DNA from: a virus
Reading direction: 5' to 3' (one strand)
DNA: 20,598 nucleotides
Virus record (IMG/VR): IMGVR_UViG_3300029319_000467
Span: 1 to 20,598 of that record
Positions 14,122 to 20,598 of this stretch are shown here, in pieces. The translations under genes were made by a program, and so were the position numbers. The stretch's first letter is position 1. Each line of letters starts with the position of its first letter. The notes below the pieces were generated by a model, which saw nothing but the letters and a program-made list of their open reading frames with translations, made no database searches and was not told the origin of the DNA.

Positions 14122-15908
14122 TGGCAGATGATTCAAAGAGACTAGTAGAACTAAATACCCAACTAGCTGACCTCGCTGATAAGTCGTCACAGTTAGAGAA
14201 AGAACTACAAAAAATAAAGATGGCGGGGCAGGGTATCGGCACAACCCTACCTCACAACTTTAGAAAAGCTTCTGCTGCTGTAGATCAACTCTCTGCAAAA
14301 ATAAAGCAATTGGAAACCGCGCAGAATCGTCTTGCAACTTCGGGAGGGGCTGTCGGCGCTGCCCGAATTAGTGCGGCGCACTCAACCTTGACAGGATTAG
14401 GTCGCGGTGGAGGCGGATACGGAAGTAGTGGTGGGTTTATGCCATTCCCCCAAAACCCGTTTCCTGGGAGAATGGATGAAATCCCACGAGGAGGTGGAGG
14501 AGGTTCCGGTGGCAATCTGCTAACAAGACTCATGGCAAAGATTCTTGAGATGGCAGGATCGGCTGCGAAAAGAGCTATTGGAGGCTCTATGGGTGCTGCT
14601 TACCAATCTAGTATTATGGCCATACGAAATAGGCAAAGCTTTGAAGAGCAGACAAGATTTCTTCGTGCTGGAAGTTTAGAGCAGGGGATAGGGTCTCTTG
14701 GTAATTTAATAGATAGTGAGACCGGCAACCTAGTCGCATACCATGGATATAACGCTAGAGAGTCTGCAGCACACAGGATTCAATTACTTCGCGCTGCTGG
14801 GGGTATGAGTGAAGAGTTGTCTCCTATGGTTGGTACAGAAAAAGCTTTTCAGGCGATGAGTAATCGTTTGAGGAATCCTGTACAAAATTTAATTGGGGCT
14901 GCTGGTGTTCTTGCAGGTGGCGGTTTTGAGGCAGAAGACTCAATAAAAGTTCTTCAAAGAATACAAACGACTTTAGAGAACATTGAAGGTATTAACAGTC
15001 AAACTCCAGAGTATCTTAGAACGTCATCTATTTATTTAGATTCTCTTCAGCAATTAGCTCAACAACAGTTAGCAGTGTCTGGAGCTTTAAGTCAGGCTCA
15101 AATGGGGGCTTTTCAAGGTGTTGTGAGTAAATTAAGTACTGACGCTGGATTTGATCCAACACAAGCCTCTGCCATAGCTAATATTATGCAGCAGAGAACG
15201 ATATCTCCTGGCGGTGGCGCTGCTGGTGAGATATTCCAGATGCAAGCGTTTGGTTTCGCAAACGCAAACATAGGTGCTTTTAAAAAAACTGCTCAAGCAA
15301 GGGGTATAGATCCAGCCATATTTAAACGACGAGGTCTTTTTGAGTATAGGGACTTTATGGAGAATGCAACTCTGGCTCAAAAAGCACAGGCTTACATGGT
15401 GGGTCTTGAGACGAAATTTGGTAATCGGCCTGACGCTATGGCGTACATACTTGGTACGTCACTTATGCCAGAGCTTGGTCAGACAAGAGCGCGTGAGTTG
15501 GTGGGGATGTACCAACGCGGCGGTTTGAGTACCGCACAAATAGAACAGTACATGAAAGAATCACCTGCTGGAGCTACTGAGTCTGCTCTGGACGTAGCGA
15601 AATCAGGTACTACTGAACAGACAGCTACTTTTATGAAGTTTAAAAATGTTCATGACGCATATGCAGATACGATACTTGAATTTGGTGGAAAAGGTGGTTT
15701 AGAGAGTCTTAACTCTATAAATCAAGCATTAAGAGACTTTCAAATTACGCTTGCAAGTGTGGCTTCAAATATAGGGAATATAGAACTTATAAAAGAATTA
15801 CTTGCAGCGGCGGCAGGTTTGTCGGGTAAGGCAGGTGCTTTCGCCAACACTAGCCCTAGAGAGGTAGTTGTTCCTCCAGAGGTTAGAACAAATAATACTA
15901 CCCCTTAG
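14121..15908 (+). CDS. Tail tape measure protein
   Basis: The ATG shares a base with the T-frame stop and has GGGAAG (14108-14113) 7 bases ahead. The 595-residue product opens with a coiled coil (about 5-70: LVELNTQLADLADKSSQLEKELQ), then a Gly-rich flexible stretch (about 94-135), and is otherwise mainly helical with Ala/Gln/Leu-rich segments such as LDSLQQLAQQQLAVSGALSQ. Position after the chaperone pair and before the baseplate hub is diagnostic. Using the family rule of about 0.15 nm per residue, tail length would be near 90 nm, a moderate value. I see no peptidase, lysozyme or transglycosylase motif. A hydrophobic patch (NLIGAAGVLAGGGF) could be the membrane-active segment seen in some tape measures. 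Confidence 0.78.
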   Translation: MADDSKRLVELNTQLADLADKSSQLEKELQKIKMAGQGIGTTLPHNFRKASAAVDQLSAKIKQLETAQNRLATSGGAVGAARISAAHSTLTGLGRGGGGYGSSGGFMPFPQNPFPGRMDEIPRGGGGGSGGNLLTRLMAKILEMAGSAAKRAIGGSMGAAYQSSIMAIRNRQSFEEQTRFLRAGSLEQGIGSLGNLIDSETGNLVAYHGYNARESAAHRIQLLRAAGGMSEELSPMVGTEKAFQAMSNRLRNPVQNLIGAAGVLAGGGFEAEDSIKVLQRIQTTLENIEGINSQTPEYLRTSSIYLDSLQQLAQQQLAVSGALSQAQMGAFQGVVSKLSTDAGFDPTQASAIANIMQQRTISPGGGAAGEIFQMQAFGFANANIGAFKKTAQARGIDPAIFKRRGLFEYRDFMENATLAQKAQAYMVGLETKFGNRPDAMAYILGTSLMPELGQTRARELVGMYQRGGLSTAQIEQYMKESPAGATESALDVAKSGTTEQTATFMKFKNVHDAYADTILEFGGKGGLESLNSINQALRDFQITLASVASNIGNIELIKELLAAAAGLSGKAGAFANTSPREVVVPPEVRTNNTTP

Positions 15909-15933
15909 TAAAAACACTGGAATTTAAAGACTG

Positions 15934-18900
15934 ATGGATCAATCTAGAGCAAAATACGGTTTTAAAAGCGCAAGCAGGACAACTGCGACTGTTCTGATTG
16001 ATACGCACGACCGTGGTAAAGACTTTGGAAGTCAACGCCTAGATATATCTGAATACATCACTCAGTTGACAATAGATTCGCATATAGCAGGAGGCGGTGC
16101 TGCTAACATAACAATGCCTGGTATAGATTATTTTGAAGACATTATAGCCGCAGGTGATTTGGTAAATATCTACTTAGATACGCACAGAGGCGACGACAAC
16201 ATCTACAACCGTGGAAACGTAAGGGTGTTTTTTGGCTACGTAGATGCAGTATCAAAATCGGTTAGTGTTAGTGGTGACGGTACTAAGTCTACTATGTACA
16301 CAATACTGTGTCAGGACTTTGCGAAGGCAATCAGGTCTACTGAAGTTTATAATAATCCTTTCTTGTCTATTCAAAGAGGGGATGGGTCAAATGACATAGT
16401 AAGAGAAGAGCTATCTGACAACCTTGGAGGTTTAGCGTTACACGCTTTAGGTATTCCGTATGAAGGGACCCCCAGAGAAGTCGTACTACAAGGTTTGATG
16501 CGGTGTTTAGGTACCGGGGGACAGTGTATACTCCCGCAACATTATTCAGAGGGACTGCCAGGATCTCAATACAATGTAAACTTTGAGGCACCAAAAGACC
16601 CACTATCTGAACAAATACAATCAATAAAACTAGGGATTGCAACATCTCCTACAGTAGCTGAGCTTGAGAAACTTAAGGATTCGTTCTCAGATTTAGTAGG
16701 TGTGATTGATGAGTTTGATGAGTTTACAAAGTCGCTCGACGGAGTTACTGACAAGAAAGATTTGTTAAAAATTATAAAATCTAAAGAGACGCCAAAAATT
16801 ATAAATTTTGACGCAAAACTTGTGCTTCAAAACAAAAAAGTAAAAGTCCCTTACAGGTCTTACTTAAGTAATACGTTTTTTCAAATTGGACCTGGTATAG
16901 GTCAAAAAGGAAACGACGATAAAATTACTTATGGACCTATAGATAATAAAATTAAACCTTTCATTGAAAAGACAATTACTAAGGTTGCTTTCGAGGCACA
17001 ACAAAGTTCTGGTAAATTCAGACTTTCTCCGATGGTAAATCATCTTGCAGATCCAGCCGTAAATGAAGATGTGGTACAGCATGCCCTCACAATATTTAAC
17101 ATCTTGTGTTTAGATTATATGGAGGATGTTGACGGGTATTGGGGTGATTGGCGGTGGATGCGGTACCAAGGAAACTTGATGGGGGCACTATTGGACGGTG
17201 CCAACACGATGATAAACGAGTTGTTTTTTGATCTGAGGCCGATGCCTGTGTTCGACAACAACCTCTCTAAAGACGGGTTAGGAGTAAAAACAAACGGAGC
17301 CATTGCGATGGTCCCAGCGGTTATTCTTAGGGAAAAACCCTTTACAAACTATCCGCACCCTACGAAAGGGATATCTAATGCTGATGGGAAGTCTTCTATA
17401 CGAATTGGCGCTCTTTTAGATGAAAAAGATGTTTCGACTGGACTGGAGAAAATACCTTCAGAACCAATAACAAACGATACAAAACCGTATAAACACAAAA
17501 TATCCCAGACAGATCAATTATTTGTGTCAACTACATCCCCACAAGGAACAACCAGCACGTTTGACGCTTCTCAAAGAGGTGCTGTTGAAAGCATTCTTAA
17601 AAAATCTTTAGATAAATCTGTGGTGGATAATATTGAAGAAATAGATGTTCCATACCTTAGCACTTACGACCCAGAACTTCATAAACTTGCAAATTCTGGG
17701 AAGTTTGCAGTTTTAAGTGAGGTAGATGGTGGGTTGGACGCGTTTAAAAAATTTGAAGGCGATGAGTTTTTTCAGAATCTTCCAAGTCAAGAACTGCCTA
17801 CTGAAGACTTTGAAAAACTTTTAGAAATACAACAAATACTTTCAGAGTTGTCTGTTTCAGAGAAATCTTACCTAAAAGCGTTAATCGCTAATGACGGTGA
17901 GATAAAAAAATCTTTGGTTATTGGTGGAAAGCTAGACCAACAAATAGTAGGAAAACAATTTGGAACGATATTGTCTCTCCCCAGACCCGTGTTTAGATCT
18001 CCAGACGGAACTAGAATAACGCAAGAAAAGAAAATAGCTGTTACGCAGAGAGTAATAGGGACTATAGCCACAGATGCATCTGGTAATGATGCATCATTCA
18101 AAGCGTTTTCCACCACCGACCCCACAGGGGTGTCTGAGTTAGATGGGTATTTTGAATCGCACAATACTGGCGACAACAAGACCCCAAATGCAAATCCGCT
18201 TCTTGCCCCAGGCTCAGATTTAGGTTCTGTTAAAAAAACATTGTCAGAAGCGCAATCCGAGAGATGGCACTGTCTAGATTTTATGACCATCTATCCACAT
18301 GATGTGATGGTTGAGACACACAATAGGGGAGATAATAATTTAGCAAATACTATTGAACTCACTGGGAGTTTAACCGTACCAACACCAGAGGCGCAAAGAT
18401 TCACACTAAATAACATTATTCCTGTAATGACTCCTGTATCTATTCACAGGTTTGGTATACGAGTAAACGCTGTTCAGACAAAATTTATGGACATTTTGAA
18501 CATGGGCGGCGGGTCTGCTGCTGCAGGCGATAAAGAATACGATTGGCACAGTGGGTTGTTGATTCGTTGGAATGTCTTGTTAGATATGTGGAGCCAACAC
18601 AACCACGAATATGTATCAGCGTCTATGACCGTTAGAGGTATGCCAGGTTTGCGCGTTGGATATAGGATAGATAGGCCAGATTTAAATCTATCTTTTTACG
18701 TAGATAGAGTGTCACATACCTGGTCGTACCCAGGGCTGTTAACCACTCAAGTATCTGCAACCCGTGGACAACCTATAAAAGGTGTTACTCAAAGTATTGA
18801 TATGGATGGTAACGTAAAGAAAGTATCAAAAGTACTTCCTTATTACCCACCAGAACCTAACGTAGTAGCGGGTAAACAACAGAGACAGAAGTTAGGTAAG

Positions 18901-19062
18901 ATATTTAGAGTAGGAGAGACGGAGAAAGGAAAGCGTAAAGCTCCTCCAGGTACGTATACAGGTAATTCATTATACACAAAAGTTAGAGGTAGAGACGATG
19001 CAGTTGAAGAATTTCCAGTGCCAATCCAAGGCGACTCTGGCGATAATCAGCTTCCAGAATAA
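15934..19062 (+). CDS. Baseplate hub protein, gp27/gpD-like, with large central insertion
   Basis: The ATG has only a weak AAAGA ahead, 25 bases after the tape measure stop. The 1042-residue N-terminus fits the hub fold of T4 gp27 and P2 gpD: LDISEYITQLTIDSHIAGGGAANITMPG, then DLVNIYLDT, VRVFFGYVDAVSKSVS and YTILCQDFAKAI. The C-terminus continues it (FTLNNIIPVMTPVSIHRFGIR, SASMTVRGMPGLRVGYRIDRP, FYVDRVSHTWSYPGLLTTQVSATRG). Hubs form a trimer that carries the spike. The region ~210-790 is larger than in model hubs and holds helical segments (VAELEKLKDSFSDLVGVIDEFDEF), a mid block with NELFFDLRPMP and VPAVILREKPFTNYPHP, and Lys-rich stretches. The next gene encodes the OB-fold spike, its expected partner. 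Confidence 0.82.
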   Translation: MDQSRAKYGFKSASRTTATVLIDTHDRGKDFGSQRLDISEYITQLTIDSHIAGGGAANITMPGIDYFEDIIAAGDLVNIYLDTHRGDDNIYNRGNVRVFFGYVDAVSKSVSVSGDGTKSTMYTILCQDFAKAIRSTEVYNNPFLSIQRGDGSNDIVREELSDNLGGLALHALGIPYEGTPREVVLQGLMRCLGTGGQCILPQHYSEGLPGSQYNVNFEAPKDPLSEQIQSIKLGIATSPTVAELEKLKDSFSDLVGVIDEFDEFTKSLDGVTDKKDLLKIIKSKETPKIINFDAKLVLQNKKVKVPYRSYLSNTFFQIGPGIGQKGNDDKITYGPIDNKIKPFIEKTITKVAFEAQQSSGKFRLSPMVNHLADPAVNEDVVQHALTIFNILCLDYMEDVDGYWGDWRWMRYQGNLMGALLDGANTMINELFFDLRPMPVFDNNLSKDGLGVKTNGAIAMVPAVILREKPFTNYPHPTKGISNADGKSSIRIGALLDEKDVSTGLEKIPSEPITNDTKPYKHKISQTDQLFVSTTSPQGTTSTFDASQRGAVESILKKSLDKSVVDNIEEIDVPYLSTYDPELHKLANSGKFAVLSEVDGGLDAFKKFEGDEFFQNLPSQELPTEDFEKLLEIQQILSELSVSEKSYLKALIANDGEIKKSLVIGGKLDQQIVGKQFGTILSLPRPVFRSPDGTRITQEKKIAVTQRVIGTIATDASGNDASFKAFSTTDPTGVSELDGYFESHNTGDNKTPNANPLLAPGSDLGSVKKTLSEAQSERWHCLDFMTIYPHDVMVETHNRGDNNLANTIELTGSLTVPTPEAQRFTLNNIIPVMTPVSIHRFGIRVNAVQTKFMDILNMGGGSAAAGDKEYDWHSGLLIRWNVLLDMWSQHNHEYVSASMTVRGMPGLRVGYRIDRPDLNLSFYVDRVSHTWSYPGLLTTQVSATRGQPIKGVTQSIDMDGNVKKVSKVLPYYPPEPNVVAGKQQRQKLGKIFRVGETEKGKRKAPPGTYTGNSLYTKVRGRDDAVEEFPVPIQGDSGDNQLPE

Positions 19063-19073
19063 GGAACTAGTTA

Positions 19074-20598
19074 ATGGCTGATAATTCACAATTCTTTCCT
19101 CGTGGAGGGGTAGACCAAAACGGTAGGCAAAAGCCTAGCGAAGACCCGTCTTACATGCACAGAACGCAAGCTAAGATGCGTGATGTGAATTGGCCTGTTT
19201 TGGGAATAATCACCAGAGTGCATTTTGCAGACGCTAAAAGTAATAAATCACAAGGTGCTCAAACAGCAGAGTCCGGGTCAAGCGATAAAGCTATTTTAGA
19301 TGGTGGGTATTTAAAATCCTTAGCAGAGGGGACTAACAATAAAGGTCATCGCCTTGAGTGTGACGTGTTGGTTGTTCGAGGTCTTGAAGGTTTTACAGAC
19401 ACTCCGATATTTAGAAACGTCCCTCTTTGTAGCGGATTTGGTGGTGTAGAGGACTTTAGTATGGTTGTTCCTAAAGCCAGGGACAACACATCTGCTCAAT
19501 ACGAACACGGAAAAGGTAACGGTGATTACTGTATCATACAGTTTATTGGGGGAAACATAGGAAGTCCGATTATTACTGCTTTCTATCCCAACCCTGTGAA
19601 CACAGAAGACCCACCTCGTGTCATTGACGGTAAAACTGCAAGTTTTAGATTCAATGGAGTTAAATTTTACATCGATGACGACGGAAACTTCTACATGGAC
19701 AGTAGAAGTGCAGGTCAGCACGTATCTGTTGGACCTAAGTCCGGTAAGGTCACTAGAAGTAAAACAATAGGTGCTGACGGTAAAATAAATGTTTCCACTA
19801 AAAGCGATATTGTTATCTCAGCGGGAGTTCCAGACGCTCCAGGCCAAGAGAACGCTTTGCCAAAAGGTAAGGCTACGTTTGCAGCATCCAAAGAAGTGAA
19901 CATTGTTTCGTCAAAAGACGACGTAAAGATACAAGCGCCGTATAAAAACCTTAAAAAGGCTGCTCGACAATACGATAGTGTGAAAGTAAACGGTGGGGAG
20001 CTTTTTGAGTATATTTTGAAACTAAAACAAATGTTATTTTTTATGACCGCAAACATAGAACAAGCCTCTAAGGCGCTTGAGGCCAAAGGACAATTCGATG
20101 TCTCGATGCCTTTGTTTATGGCGTCCACTGTCATGAAAGAGTTTTTGAAGCAAGATTTGCCTAAGTCTGCTACGGGTCATATTACTGGCGGCAGTAACGT
20201 TTGTTATATAGGTAGTGCTAGTTTTTCTGCTTTAGATATAGGTAACGCTGCGTTGGGTTTTAGTGACGAAGATTTAAAAGCTATACAGGAAGAGTGTGCT
20301 CTTGATTCTGCTCAGGATGCACTTTCAAATTTATCTTCAATAAATTCAGGCTTTGAATCTGCACAAGGCCTGTCAGATTTGGGGGCCACTATAATACCCA
20401 TAATAAAAGCTCTTGAAGATTTTCCAGTCTTTCCGCCCTTTTTGCCTCCTGGGACAACTAAATCAGTTCAAGATGCATTAGCAAAAGCTGTGGAAGTGAT
20501 AGCTGGCGGTGGTAGTGTAAACACTGGTAATTTAAGCGGTAAATCAAATAGTGCATCAGAGAGCGCCTCTGAATTTGTAGACGAAGATGGGAATCTTG
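19074..20598 (+). CDS. Baseplate spike protein with OB-fold, gp5/gpV-like (3' partial)
   Basis: The start follows AAGGA (19061-19065) by 8 bases; that site overlaps the hub stop. The frame stays open to the window end, 508 codons. Residues ~35-175 look like the OB-fold of baseplate spikes (gp5, gpV, VgrG): WPVLGIITRVHF, an inserted loop, then GDYCIIQFIGGNIGSPIITAFYPNP. After it come strand-turn repeats (GVKFYIDDDGNFYMDS, VSTKSDIVISAG, KEVNIVSSKDDVKIQAP), a possible short beta-prism, then a helical region (LFEYILKLKQMLFFM, IEQASKALEAKGQ) and a Ser/Asn-rich portion. The protein would form the membrane-piercing tip bound to the hub. The lysozyme domain of T4 gp5 is not visible here, and the C-terminal tip lies beyond the window. 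Confidence 0.8.
   Translation, partial: MADNSQFFPRGGVDQNGRQKPSEDPSYMHRTQAKMRDVNWPVLGIITRVHFADAKSNKSQGAQTAESGSSDKAILDGGYLKSLAEGTNNKGHRLECDVLVVRGLEGFTDTPIFRNVPLCSGFGGVEDFSMVVPKARDNTSAQYEHGKGNGDYCIIQFIGGNIGSPIITAFYPNPVNTEDPPRVIDGKTASFRFNGVKFYIDDDGNFYMDSRSAGQHVSVGPKSGKVTRSKTIGADGKINVSTKSDIVISAGVPDAPGQENALPKGKATFAASKEVNIVSSKDDVKIQAPYKNLKKAARQYDSVKVNGGELFEYILKLKQMLFFMTANIEQASKALEAKGQFDVSMPLFMASTVMKEFLKQDLPKSATGHITGGSNVCYIGSASFSALDIGNAALGFSDEDLKAIQEECALDSAQDALSNLSSINSGFESAQGLSDLGATIIPIIKALEDFPVFPPFLPPGTTKSVQDALAKAVEVIAGGGSVNTGNLSGKSNSASESASEFVDEDGNL

Noticed and set aside
19320-20134. Two minus-strand open frames of 133 and 139 residues over the spike gene
   Set aside because: They are opposite an uninterrupted 508-codon frame with OB-fold signals; their Cys- and Ser-rich products look non-coding.
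1-20598. CRISPR array, IS element, integrase or attachment site
   Set aside because: No short regular repeats with spacers, no transposase or recombinase frames and no terminal inverted repeats were seen.

Overview
The window is part of the structural (virion) gene cluster of a tailed bacteriophage with a contractile tail, that is, a myovirus-type caudovirus. The evidence is a tail sheath, a tail tube, an overlapping two-frame tail assembly chaperone, a tape measure, a gp27/gpD-like baseplate hub and an OB-fold spike, all on the plus strand and tightly packed. The genes are only moderately AT-rich, use the standard bacterial code with all three stop codons, and start on ATG, GTG or TTG with Shine-Dalgarno sites. 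I see no integrase, tRNA, IS element, CRISPR array or host metabolic gene. The Asp/Thr/Ala-rich fibre repeats and the gene styles resemble uncultured marine phages, but that, and any host, is inference.

Layout. 1-2634 is the 3' part of a long tail-fibre gene ending in a self-cleaving S74 chaperone. 2661-2987 is a small protein with one membrane segment and a coiled coil (holin-like candidate). 3010-8226 is a run of neck or connector genes with overlaps or 1-nt gaps at most junctions: a beta-rich protein with a CnaB-like C-terminus, a 500-aa adaptor-like protein, a cysteine-motif head-closure candidate, an HK97 gp10-like tail-completion candidate and a tail-terminator candidate carrying an Ig-like tail. 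8255-8482 is a small lysine-rich unknown. 8494-11193 is a very large tail sheath. 11205-12698 is an unrecognised beta-rich protein. A 148-base non-coding leader follows, holding a foldable element, then the tail tube gene (12847-13305). 13332-14121 holds the two reading frames of the tail assembly chaperone. 14121-15908 is the tape measure, 15934-19062 the baseplate hub, and 19074-20598 the 5' part of the spike gene, cut by the window edge.

How the genes work together. Hub and spike start the baseplate. The tape measure, coated by the chaperone pair, sets tube length. Tube and sheath polymerise, the terminator caps the tail, and the completion, closure and adaptor proteins join it to the head. 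The fibre handles host recognition.

The points most worth a second look are: (1) the chaperone frames are related by +1 (or -2), not the usual -1, with CCC.C and GGG.G candidate slip sites and a perfect internal Shine-Dalgarno before a TTG that could instead start the second frame; (2) the structured leader before the tail tube gene, whose unpaired strand is complementary to that gene's ribosome binding site; (3) beta-rich surface modules scattered over sheath, terminator, connector and unknown proteins, including one apparently inserted inside an Ig-like domain.
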